Assembly (NCBI GenBank): GCA_009784575.1
Contig: WRBK01000011.1
Location: forward strand, 1 to 61,574
Length of the DNA: 61,574 nucleotides
Origin: Defluviitaleaceae bacterium
GTDB lineage: Bacteria > Bacillota > Clostridia > Lachnospirales > WRAX01
Reading direction: 5' to 3'
Shown one piece after another: positions 7,399 through 15,632 of the stretch; the stretch's first letter is position 1, and each line of letters starts with the position of its first letter. The notes under the pieces are model-generated. The model did no database searches. It had not been told where the DNA came from and saw nothing but the letters and a program-made list of their open reading frames with translations. The translations under genes and the position numbers were made by a program.

Positions 7399-10080
7399 AT
7401 GCAAAAACGCTGGCTACCATTCATAGCCGCCTTAATAGTTATAGCCTTTATATCAGGTCAGTTCTTCGGAGCAAATGCTCAAGTAGAGCATAGCGAGGCG
7501 AGAGAAGAGACCCAGACCATTATGCAGACCACTATAGCCGTTATTAATGCTGATACAGGCTCTATTGTTGATGGCGAAAGGCAGAACTTTTCTGCGGCTA
7601 TTATAGAAACTTTAGGAGAGGATTTCGTTCTTGTATCTCCAGCCATGGCCTACACAGGATTATCTACGGGCATGTATGGTGCAGTAATCACTTTTCCTTC
7701 TCATGTTTCAGAAAGAGTGCTATCCTTCAACACTCAAAACCCAGAGCAAGTACGATTGGAATTTCAGATAAACCCTAACCTTCCCGAACAAGATTTCATA
7801 GAAACCCACACCCGAATAATGGATTTGCAAATGGCTATCAACACCACCATAGCCTATACATATGTTAGCTCTATTTTTTATCAGTTTCATGCCGCGCAGG
7901 ACGAAATAGGCAATATCTTTCAAAATGATTTGGCTCATCTTGAGGCATTAGGTATTGTGGATATGGAACAGTTCACGGCATCGTTACAACTAGATGCCCT
8001 GCCCGCCCTGCCACTTGACCCAAATGCTCCTGTTACTTCCCATTTTCTGTTAAGTGTTACAGACTTTGCAGAAATAGTGGCCGATATGTACCAAACAAGC
8101 TTTGACACCGCTGTATATGACTATCTAAACATGCGCTATGACCTAATAGCCATGACAGAACATTTTCCAGAGCAAGAAAGAGAATGGCTAGAGGCTTTGG
8201 AGATATGGGCCGATGTATTTGACCAATATGGTTCGGATTTAGAAGAATATTCTTTCCTAGTAAGAATGCATCAAATGGATTTGGAAGATTGGTATATGCA
8301 AGCATCTTTTTGGAATGAAGACCTAACATGGTATCATGAAAACTTGGATGAATGGTTTGATGATATCTATGACTGGAGCAACTACTTACACGACCATGAG
8401 CAAGAATCCTTTGATTGGTTTATGTTTGCTACAGGCTGGCAGGATGAGTTAATATTTTTTCAATCCGACCTTGAGATGTGGCATTCTAGCGCAGTTTTTT
8501 GGAATGACCAATTATCAGATTTTGATGCTCTAGCCGCAGATTGGGCAACAGAGGCGACTTTATGGCATGAAGAGTCTGTGGAACATATGGATGATGTGTC
8601 AGACTGGCATAACGACCTTTTGGCGTGGAGCATCGATGCCGAAGATTGGCATGATATAAGTCAAGATTATCTTGATGATATAGAAGCTTTTGGTGATGAT
8701 GCTTACTATTATCTATCAAGTATACTCTATAACTTCGATAATGCGGTATATGACTTACAGAATTGGCTTTATGACTTGCAGACAAATAACATCTATGAAA
8801 TTACAAACTTTATATATGATTATAATAACTATGTTTACGATTTAGACTTGATGTTTGTTGGACTGGATGATTGGTACAACGATTTGCATAACTATTATAA
8901 TGCATTAAATACCAATATTGTTTTATTAGAGGGTTCGTTACTTGCCCTAATACCGCCCTTGCCAAACATAGCCCATTTGTCAGACCCGCTTGACCAGATG
9001 ACATACTTACTTGACTGGCATGGGCAAGCTACAACATCAATATTGGATTTGCCTAATCTGGTAACGGGCATTGGCGGCATTATTCCTGCCTTCGATTATG
9101 CTACAGCACCAGTTATAAGCTACATAAACCTACCTACACTAAATCAACAGATAACCCAACCTCCCACACTTAACACTTACCTTACTGGGCAAAACTTTGT
9201 AATGCCGAACATAGTATTGCCTCACCCCCAAGGCATACCGCCTGCCTTTTATGGCATACCACAACCAATAGCAATACATGCTCCACCAGAGTTATTTACT
9301 GACCAGCCAGAGGAGCCGCCAACACTAGATACAGAACAACCAAATGACCCACCTTCAATAACAGCACTCCCGCCACTAACAGCCATGCAGCCTATACTCA
9401 CACACCCTGGCAACCCTATGTTGCTAGAGACATATCAACCTTTTAATCCAATAGTAGGCAGACCACCAAGAGCTAATGACTTTTGGGATTCTTTAGACGA
9501 TATGCATTGGCAATTAATGCGTTTTGATGTAGATAATTATCTAACATCAGCATATCGCTGGGAGATTAACAGAATGCTGTGGGATTATGAAAGATATCTT
9601 GATGACGTAAGATTCGACCTAGCATCTCAGTTTGATGAAAATGTGGATATGCTATTAGATGTCAGGTTTGGCTATACAGACTTTTTATCAGACCTAAGAG
9701 CCGCCGCATTACAAGCAGAGGCTGATACAATAGAGCAACTAGACAACACTCTAAGCATATTTGCTCAAAGAGTAGAAGATACAAGCGAAGATACCAGAGA
9801 CCGCCTAGAAACCTTCGCTAATATGATGCCAGAAAGCAGAACTCCTCTAGGACCTAACAGAGACCTAACCAGATTTACCGTAGCTCCTTTTGATGTTGTT
9901 ACTCCTCAGATGAGAGGGGCAGCTATGGTAGTTGAGGTTGAGGCAGAGACCATAGTTCCTGTTTTTGAGAGTTATCTTTGGATAGCACTGCCTATTCTTG
10001 TTGTTATCTTTGTTCTGACTCTTGGGAGTTATGGGGTTGAGTTGGTTAGGAAGGCAAAGGGCAGGAGCGAGGATGAGTAG
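7399..10080 (+). CDS. EsaA/YueB-like (YhgE/Pip) type VII protein with aromatic heptad ladder
   Basis: The protein has 893 residues with an ATG preceded by AAAAGAGG at 7383-7390. A membrane segment at about residues 4-22 is followed by a YhgE/Pip-type N-terminal domain (AVINADTGSIVDGE), a long extracytoplasmic region and a single C-terminal membrane segment near 858-877. YueB/EsaA proteins usually have several C-terminal membrane helices, so this one is reduced. Between residues 263 and about 440 an aromatic residue, mostly Trp, recurs every seven residues with a small aliphatic four positions after it, giving an acidic coiled coil. A Pro-rich stretch (about 610-690) and a helical region follow. 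The position after EssC supports a role in type VII secretion. Confidence 0.7.
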   Translation: MQKRWLPFIAALIVIAFISGQFFGANAQVEHSEAREETQTIMQTTIAVINADTGSIVDGERQNFSAAIIETLGEDFVLVSPAMAYTGLSTGMYGAVITFPSHVSERVLSFNTQNPEQVRLEFQINPNLPEQDFIETHTRIMDLQMAINTTIAYTYVSSIFYQFHAAQDEIGNIFQNDLAHLEALGIVDMEQFTASLQLDALPALPLDPNAPVTSHFLLSVTDFAEIVADMYQTSFDTAVYDYLNMRYDLIAMTEHFPEQEREWLEALEIWADVFDQYGSDLEEYSFLVRMHQMDLEDWYMQASFWNEDLTWYHENLDEWFDDIYDWSNYLHDHEQESFDWFMFATGWQDELIFFQSDLEMWHSSAVFWNDQLSDFDALAADWATEATLWHEESVEHMDDVSDWHNDLLAWSIDAEDWHDISQDYLDDIEAFGDDAYYYLSSILYNFDNAVYDLQNWLYDLQTNNIYEITNFIYDYNNYVYDLDLMFVGLDDWYNDLHNYYNALNTNIVLLEGSLLALIPPLPNIAHLSDPLDQMTYLLDWHGQATTSILDLPNLVTGIGGIIPAFDYATAPVISYINLPTLNQQITQPPTLNTYLTGQNFVMPNIVLPHPQGIPPAFYGIPQPIAIHAPPELFTDQPEEPPTLDTEQPNDPPSITALPPLTAMQPILTHPGNPMLLETYQPFNPIVGRPPRANDFWDSLDDMHWQLMRFDVDNYLTSAYRWEINRMLWDYERYLDDVRFDLASQFDENVDMLLDVRFGYTDFLSDLRAAALQAEADTIEQLDNTLSIFAQRVEDTSEDTRDRLETFANMMPESRTPLGPNRDLTRFTVAPFDVVTPQMRGAAMVVEVEAETIVPVFESYLWIALPILVVIFVLTLGSYGVELVRKAKGRSEDE

Positions 10081-10384
10081 GAGTATGGAGTCGAGGAGAA
10101 TCAACCTCTAGTTTTGGAGTTATCATCTACAACAACTTTAGTAGCCGCGAACCCCTCACATAACTTTGATGTTCATGTATATTTACCGTAAGCAAAGACC
10201 GTCAACTCCCAGTCCTCAACAAGGCATACACAAACCTATCACACAACCCTTATCATGCCAAAGGCGGATAGGGGTTGAAGTCCGTTCTTTCCGAATGGGA
10301 TAGTTGAAGGAATAACCATCACAACCCCGTTCTGCACTTTATAGTGGCAAACAACTATATACCGAATTTATTACAAAAAGGTGA
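10081..10384. other. gap without an intact gene
   Basis: This stretch follows the type VII genes and contains only short frames broken by stops. Several look like eroded coding sequence (for example a frame reading HNFDVHVYLP before TAA) but none has a start site and none is recognisable. I see no RNA gene or clear regulatory structure. Confidence 0.4.
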
Positions 10385-10566
10385 TGTGATATTAATAATG
10401 TTTTTATCTTTGATAGCAACAAACCCTCCGAACCCGAATTATCTGGGCGCAATGCCTCACTAAAAAAACTAGGGTCAGTCACAGAAAGGCTCACCGATAG
10501 CGAGCTTGAGTACATAGTATCCATATCAGAGCTACCACCCAATGCAAGGATACAGTTGCCAACCTA
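10385..10566 (+). pseudogene. eroded ORF fragment of unknown family
   Basis: A frame opening after TGA at 10382-10384 reads about 60 residues (NNVFIFDSNKPSEPEL, then TERLTDSELEYIVSISELPP and a final LPT) to TAA at 10564-10566. The composition looks like real protein. No proper start is present: the ATG at 10398, placed after AAAAAGGTG, is in another frame and gives only 21 residues. A frameshift just after that start, or loss of the 5' part, would explain it. I do not recognise the family. It ends just before a strong terminator. Confidence 0.35.
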
Positions 10567-10581
10567 AGCACAAAATCACAC

Positions 10582-10607
10582 AAGGGCGGATAAAACCGCC
10601 CTTTTTT
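10582..10607 (+). terminator. rho-independent terminator
   Basis: AAGGGCGG at 10582-10589 pairs perfectly with CCGCCCTT at 10596-10603 across a six-base loop, and the stem runs into six T residues. It insulates pheST from the upstream decayed region and the type VII locus. Confidence 0.9.
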
Positions 10608-10620
10608 AATCTCCCTCCTG

Positions 10621-10649
10621 TTGACATTGCCAGCCAATGCTGGTAAAAT
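10621..10649 (+). promoter_or_regulatory. sigma-A promoter of pheST
   Basis: TTGACA at 10621-10626, a 17-base spacer and TAAAAT at 10644-10649 form a near-consensus promoter 48 bases before the pheS start. The spacer contains a perfect 5-bp inverted repeat, CCAGC-CAAT-GCTGG (10630-10643), which could bind a regulator. The leader is too short for a T-box. Confidence 0.85.
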
Positions 10650-10696
10650 GGTAAGAATTGAAAGACTACCGTTGCATCGGAAAGGAAGTGCGAAAC

Positions 10697-11722
10697 ATGA
10701 GAGAAGAATTGCTTGCTATAAAATCAAAAGTTTTGGCTGAAATAAATGCTGCCGAGGGGCTTGCCGCCTTAGAGGACATACGCGTAGCCGCCTTTGGCAA
10801 AAAAGGCGAAATGACGGCAATCCTGCGTGGCATGGGTGGGCTAAGTGCTGAGGAACGCCCAGTTATAGGTCAGATAGTAAATGAGGTACGCGCGGAGTTA
10901 GAGAGCGCGCTTGCAAACAAAAAATCCACGCTGGCTCAGGCAGATATGGCGGAAAAGCTGGCTAGGCAAGGGCTGGACATAACCCTGCCAGGCAAGAAAA
11001 AGGTCATTGGCAACAGGCATCCCGTAGCTATGGTAACAGACGAGATATGCAAAATCTTTATGGGCATGGGCTACGAAATAGCTGAGGGACCAGATGTAGA
11101 GACGGATTATCATAATTTTGAGGCATTAAATATCTACAAAGGGCATACCGCGCGGGATGAGCAGGACACATTCTATGTAGAGGGCGGCAAAGTGCTGCGT
11201 ACACATACATCCCCTGTGCAGATACGCTATATGGAAAACAACAAGCCGCCGATAGCAATAGTCGCGCCTGGCAAAGTTTTTCGTAGTGATGAGATAGATG
11301 CAACGCATTCGCCTGTTTTTCACCAAATAGAGGGGCTGGTTGTGGATAAGGGCATACACATGGGGCATCTAAAGGGTGCTTTGACGGTGTTTGCCAAAGC
11401 CCTCTTTGGCGAGGATGTAAACACACGCTTTAGACCGCACCATTTCCCCTTTACAGAGCCTTCCGCCGAGATGGACATCTCATGCTTTGGTTGCGGCGGC
11501 AAGGGCGGCAATTGCCGCATTTGCAGGGGCGAGGGCTGGATAGAGCTTATGGGTTGTGGCATGGTGCATCCAAAGGTGCTTGAGCGTTGCGGCATAGACC
11601 CCGAGATCTACAGTGGCTTTGCCTTTGGCATGGGTCTTGACCGTGTGGCCATGCAGCGTTTTAATATACCAGATATGCGCTTGCTTTTTGAAAACGACAT
11701 GAAATTCCTACAGCAATTTTAG
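10697..11722 (+). CDS. pheS: phenylalanyl-tRNA synthetase alpha chain
   Basis: PheS forms the alpha2-beta2 synthetase with PheT and carries the catalytic site charging tRNA-Phe in the cytosol. The ATG at 10697 follows AAGGAAG at 10682-10688 and gives 341 residues, the usual length; an in-frame TTG at 10658 would add 13 residues without a ribosome site. An N-terminal coiled-coil arm (about 1-85) precedes the class II core. Motif 2 region TSPVQIRYM, the TEPSAEMD stretch, the Cys-rich CFGCGGKGGNCRICRGEGW loop and motif 3 GFAFGMGLDR are all present. It lies nine bases before pheT in a two-gene operon. Confidence 0.96.
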   Translation: MREELLAIKSKVLAEINAAEGLAALEDIRVAAFGKKGEMTAILRGMGGLSAEERPVIGQIVNEVRAELESALANKKSTLAQADMAEKLARQGLDITLPGKKKVIGNRHPVAMVTDEICKIFMGMGYEIAEGPDVETDYHNFEALNIYKGHTARDEQDTFYVEGGKVLRTHTSPVQIRYMENNKPPIAIVAPGKVFRSDEIDATHSPVFHQIEGLVVDKGIHMGHLKGALTVFAKALFGEDVNTRFRPHHFPFTEPSAEMDISCFGCGGKGGNCRICRGEGWIELMGCGMVHPKVLERCGIDPEIYSGFAFGMGLDRVAMQRFNIPDMRLLFENDMKFLQQF

Positions 11723-11731
11723 GAGGTTAAT

Positions 11732-14101
11732 ATGAAAATTCCAATTTCTTGGCTAAAAGATTATGTAAATATAGATTGCGACACAAAAACCCTAGCAGAC
11801 CTAATGACAGCCAGCGGCACAAAGGTTGAAGCCATTGAGCATCGCGGCGCAGATATCACAAATGTTGTGGTAGGCAAAATTTTAAGCATCACCCCTCACC
11901 CCAATGCAGACAAACTTGTGATAACGCAGGTGGATGTGGGCAACGAAACCCCGACGCAGATTGTGACAGGGGCTACAAACCTAACCGAGGGCGACTACAT
12001 CCCTGTAGCCCTTGCTGGCGCACATCTGGCAGGCGACCTAAAAATCAAAAAAGGCAAGATACGCGGCGAGGTTTCTGATGGTATGCTTTGCTCCGTTGAA
12101 GAACTAGGGCAAAGCCGCACAGAATACCCCGAAGCCCCAGAAGACGGCATTTACATTTTTGCCGAGCCACAGCCGCTGGGCGCAGATGCCAGAGAAATCC
12201 TTGGTCTTCTTGATGATGTGCTAGAATTTGAGCTAACATCAAACCGCCCCGACTGCTATAGCATAATAGGCATAGCCCGCGAAGTAGCCGCTACCCTAGG
12301 TCAAACGCTACCCCACGCAGAGGCGGCTCATAGCCGACCGCCCTTTAACGCTATCGACGTAGAAATACAAAATCCCAACTTATGCCCGCGCTATATAGCC
12401 CGTGTGGTAAAAAATGTAAAGATACAGCCATCCCCGCAATGGATGCGCACACGCCTTGCGGCAAGCGGCTTGCGCCCTGTTAATAATATCGTAGACATCA
12501 CAAATTATGTGATGCTAGAATACGGACAACCCATGCACGCCTTTGATATCAATGCAATCGAGGGTCATGTGATTGTGCGTAATGCCGAAGATGGCGAGAA
12601 AATAACTACGCTGGATGGCGAAGAGCGCGTACTTGATGCAGATATGCTTGTGATAGCTGACACAAAAAAGGCTGTGGGCATAGCTGGCATTATGGGCGGC
12701 GAATTTTCTAAGATAACAGACGATACAACCACGATTTTATTTGAATCCGCAAACTTTAATGGTCCTAACATTCGCCAAACAGCTAAAAGATTGGGTGTGC
12801 GTACAGATTCCAGCGGAAAATATGAAAAGGGGCTAGACCCAAATCTAGCTGAAATATGCGTAAACCGCGCTATTGACCTTGTTACGTTGCTTGAAGCAGG
12901 TGACGTTGTGCCTGGTTGCATAGACCGTTACCCCACCCCACGCACAGAGGGCAAAGTGCCATTTACTACAGAAAAGATAAATGCGCACCTTGGATTGGAG
13001 CTAACATGCGCCGAAATGGATGAGATTTTTGCACGTGTTGGAATTAGTGTGCAAGACAATATAGCAACCATCCCCACACATCGGGCGGATATTCAGCTAT
13101 GGCAAGATTTGTCAGAAGAAGTGGCGCGTTTGCACGGCTACGATAAAATCCCTAATGTAATAGCTTCCTCGTCCAATGTGGGCAAGAAAAGCGCAACGCA
13201 ATTGATGGAAGATAGACTATGTGAAGCCATGGTGGCGCAAGGTTTTTGCCAAGCCCTAACATTTGCCTTTGAATCACCCAAGGTATTTGACAAGATAGGC
13301 TTTGCGACAGATTCGCCTTTGCGCCAAGCCGCACGCATTACAAATCCGCTGGGTGAGGACACAAGCATAATGCGCACCACCATGCTAAACTCTATGCTAA
13401 CGGCATTATCCACTAATTGCGCAAAGCGCAACGAAACAGCGGCATTATTTGAGATTGCAAAGATTTACCATGTAAATGAAGGCGCGGAATTACCAGATGA
13501 AAAGAAAATATTGATGATAGGATATTATGGCGATGCCGACCTTTTCCATATAAAAGGTGTGGTGGAGACAATCGCGGAGCAATTTGGCATAACAGAAACC
13601 GCTCAGAGCTATGTGGCAGAGAAAAACCTTCCATTTATGCATCCTGGCCGTTGCGGCAAGCTTTTTGTAGATGATATGCTTTTAGCAACCTTTGGACAGG
13701 TGCATCCCGCTGTAGCTGATGCCTATGAAATAGGGCGCGAGGCGTATCTTGCATATTTCTATGTAGATGCATTATTCGCTCAAGCTAGTTTGGATAAAAA
13801 CTATACACCATTGCCACGCTACCCAGAAATGACGCGAGACATAGCCATTGTGGTAGAAGAGCGCGTAACAAATGGCGACTTAATGGGCATCATCCGCAAA
13901 AATGGCGGCAAACAGCTACGTATCGTATCTTTATTTGATGTATACACAGGCGACAAGGTTACAGATGGCTCGAAATCCATGGCATATAGTCTTGTTTTCC
14001 GCGCAGATGACAGAACACTGACGGACGAAGAAATTTCAAAAAATATGACAAAAATTGTAGCCGCCTTGCAAGATGCCTTTGGTGCTACTTTGCGCGGATA
14101 A
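11732..14101 (+). CDS. pheT: phenylalanyl-tRNA synthetase beta chain
   Basis: The protein has 789 residues with an ATG after AGGAGG, directly behind pheS. Domains in order are the N-terminal EMAP-type tRNA-binding domain (about 40-150), the B3/B4 editing domain (about 210-390), the B5 domain (about 400-470), the catalytic-like core, and the C-terminal ferredoxin-like anticodon-binding domain (about 695-789, starting YPEMTRDIAIVVEE). It forms the editing and tRNA-recognition subunit of PheRS. No lesions are seen. Confidence 0.96.
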   Translation: MKIPISWLKDYVNIDCDTKTLADLMTASGTKVEAIEHRGADITNVVVGKILSITPHPNADKLVITQVDVGNETPTQIVTGATNLTEGDYIPVALAGAHLAGDLKIKKGKIRGEVSDGMLCSVEELGQSRTEYPEAPEDGIYIFAEPQPLGADAREILGLLDDVLEFELTSNRPDCYSIIGIAREVAATLGQTLPHAEAAHSRPPFNAIDVEIQNPNLCPRYIARVVKNVKIQPSPQWMRTRLAASGLRPVNNIVDITNYVMLEYGQPMHAFDINAIEGHVIVRNAEDGEKITTLDGEERVLDADMLVIADTKKAVGIAGIMGGEFSKITDDTTTILFESANFNGPNIRQTAKRLGVRTDSSGKYEKGLDPNLAEICVNRAIDLVTLLEAGDVVPGCIDRYPTPRTEGKVPFTTEKINAHLGLELTCAEMDEIFARVGISVQDNIATIPTHRADIQLWQDLSEEVARLHGYDKIPNVIASSSNVGKKSATQLMEDRLCEAMVAQGFCQALTFAFESPKVFDKIGFATDSPLRQAARITNPLGEDTSIMRTTMLNSMLTALSTNCAKRNETAALFEIAKIYHVNEGAELPDEKKILMIGYYGDADLFHIKGVVETIAEQFGITETAQSYVAEKNLPFMHPGRCGKLFVDDMLLATFGQVHPAVADAYEIGREAYLAYFYVDALFAQASLDKNYTPLPRYPEMTRDIAIVVEERVTNGDLMGIIRKNGGKQLRIVSLFDVYTGDKVTDGSKSMAYSLVFRADDRTLTDEEISKNMTKIVAALQDAFGATLRG

Positions 14102-14113
14102 CTTGAGCTAAAA

Positions 14114-14542
14114 ATGATGGCTAATAATATCAAGAGATACCTATTTATCGCAATAGGATTAATAATGGTGACTTTAGGGGCAATTGGTGCAATATTGCCC
14201 CTTTTGCCAACAACCACACCTTTTCTCATCCTGGCAGCCATGCTTTTTTCCAAAGCCAGCCCTCGTTTTCATACATGACTGCTTGGCAATCGCTATTTTG
14301 GTCCATATATCATGCATTATGAAAACGGTGCGGGTGTGCCGCGCCACCTAAAAATAAAGACCATTGCCTTACTTTGGGTCGGTCTTATTGTTTCTGCTGT
14401 TTTGGTTGATATATTGTGGGTGCGGGCATCGTTGCTTGTGGTGGGTATTGGGGTTACTGCTCATGTGGTTATGATTAAGAAAAAACACAATGAATGCACA
14501 GAAATTTCTTGTAACGAAATCCAAATTATTTCGTCTAACTAA
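14114..14542 (+). pseudogene. YbaN/DUF454 family membrane protein with internal stop
   Basis: From ATG 14114 the translation has a first membrane segment (LFIAIGLIMVTLGAIGAILPLLPTT-type), then the family signature region FSKASPRFHT, a TGA at 14276-14278, and in the same frame LLGNRYFGPYI and two further membrane segments to TAA at 14540-14542. The TGA sits exactly where family members usually have Trp (RFHxWLLxHRxFG), so a single TGG-to-TGA change explains it. TGA is used as a normal stop by neighbours such as thl, so recoding is unlikely. The function of DUF454 proteins is unknown. Confidence 0.7.
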
Positions 14543-14578
14543 TATAGAGACTAAAATGAAGGGGGCGAAAATGCGAAG

Positions 14579-15061
14579 GTGGATGAAATAGAATTTAAGC
14601 AGATGTACAGCACCTTCTATATGAAGGTGTATTCTTTTGCAATGACATTGGCAAAAAACCAAGATGATGCCGAGGATATTACACAAAAGACATTCTTAAA
14701 AGCCATGACAACCAATAAAAAGATGCGCGGCGAAGCATCAATGCTTACTTGGCTTTGTGCTATTGCTAAAAATTTGTTCTTGGATGAATACAGAGCTAAA
14801 AAGCACACGGACGAGCTCAACGAAGGCACTCTTTCAGACATGAATATAGAAAGAGCATTTGCTGATGAAGATTCTGCTTTCCGTATACATCAAGTGTTGC
14901 ACAATTTAGATGAACCGTATAAGGAAGTATTTCAACTTAGGGTTTTTGGCGAATTGCCTTTTCAAAAAATCGGTTTATTATTTGACAAAACAGATAGCTG
15001 GGCGCGTGTTACATATCATCGCGCACGTCTCAAAATTAAAGAGAGGGTGAAAGAAAAATGA
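14579..15061 (+). CDS. ECF-type RNA polymerase sigma factor
   Basis: The protein has 160 residues from a GTG start; AAGGGGGCG lies at 14559-14566, and the frame is closed upstream by TAA at 14552-14554. Region 2 (YSFAMTLAKNQDDAEDITQKTFLKA, then MLTWLCAIAKNLFLDEYR) and region 4 (LDEPYKEVFQLRVFGELPFQKIG) are clear. It overlaps the next gene by ATGA, and that gene encodes its likely anti-sigma factor, a usual arrangement for envelope-stress ECF systems in Firmicutes. The target promoters cannot be told from the window. Confidence 0.88.
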   Translation: MDEIEFKQMYSTFYMKVYSFAMTLAKNQDDAEDITQKTFLKAMTTNKKMRGEASMLTWLCAIAKNLFLDEYRAKKHTDELNEGTLSDMNIERAFADEDSAFRIHQVLHNLDEPYKEVFQLRVFGELPFQKIGLLFDKTDSWARVTYHRARLKIKERVKEK

Positions 15062-15600
15062 ATATTTCTTGCAGTATTATCGCAGATTTACTGCCGCTTT
15101 ATCACGATGGTGTTTGCAATGGGGATAGCGCAAGGCTTGTCGATACACATATTGCATCTTGCGGCAAGTGCAAATCAACACTTGAAGAAATGAAGGACAA
15201 CAAACTTGATAGCCATATGAAAAAGGAGCGTGACAATATGCTTGAAAATCACATAGGAAAACTTAAAAAATCACTTATACAAGGTGTATCCATTGCAATG
15301 ATAGTTACCATAATCACTACCTTCGCAGTAAATTTTGCGACCTCAGGGACTTTAAGCTGGTTTTACTTTGTATTGAGTGGAGCATTGCTACTTAGCTCGC
15401 TAACGATAGTTCCATTGCTTTTTGAAAAGCATAGGGGAATCCTAACGCTAATAAGCTCTGTTGCAAGTTTGCTTTTGCTGCTTTTTACAATTAACTATAT
15501 TGTTGATGATAATTGGTTTTGGGTAGCGGCTATATCTGTTTTGCTTTCTGCTGGTTGCAGTTGGCTTATTGTAAGCATTTTCGGCAAAAAGAGGAGCTAA
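15058..15600 (+). CDS. anti-sigma factor with zinc-finger (zf-HC2) domain
   Basis: The protein has 180 residues. The N-terminus has the anti-sigma zinc-finger pattern CSIIADLLPLYHDGVC, then H-x3-C-x2-C (HIASCGKC). Three or four membrane segments follow from about residue 75 to the end, so the sensor is embedded in the membrane. The start overlaps the sigma gene (ATGA), which ties the two products together. The protein probably holds the sigma factor inactive until a membrane signal arrives. The signal is unknown. Confidence 0.8.
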   Translation: MNISCSIIADLLPLYHDGVCNGDSARLVDTHIASCGKCKSTLEEMKDNKLDSHMKKERDNMLENHIGKLKKSLIQGVSIAMIVTIITTFAVNFATSGTLSWFYFVLSGALLLSSLTIVPLLFEKHRGILTLISSVASLLLLLFTINYIVDDNWFWVAAISVLLSAGCSWLIVSIFGKKRS

Positions 15601-15632
15601 GAGTCTATCTAAAATCTATCTTCACACATTTT

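Noticed and set aside
8800-9080. Minus-strand open frames opposite the EsaA-like gene
   Set aside because: They have no ribosome site and mirror the codon pattern of the plus-strand gene, whose heptad periodicity proves it is the real frame.
10570-10697. T-box or other riboswitch before pheS
   Set aside because: The promoter lies only 48 bases before the start codon, too short for a T-box, and the hairpin upstream is a terminator of the previous region.
14276-14278. Alternative genetic code with TGA as Trp
   Set aside because: Intact genes in the window use TGG for Trp and TGA as stop (for example thl and pyrK).
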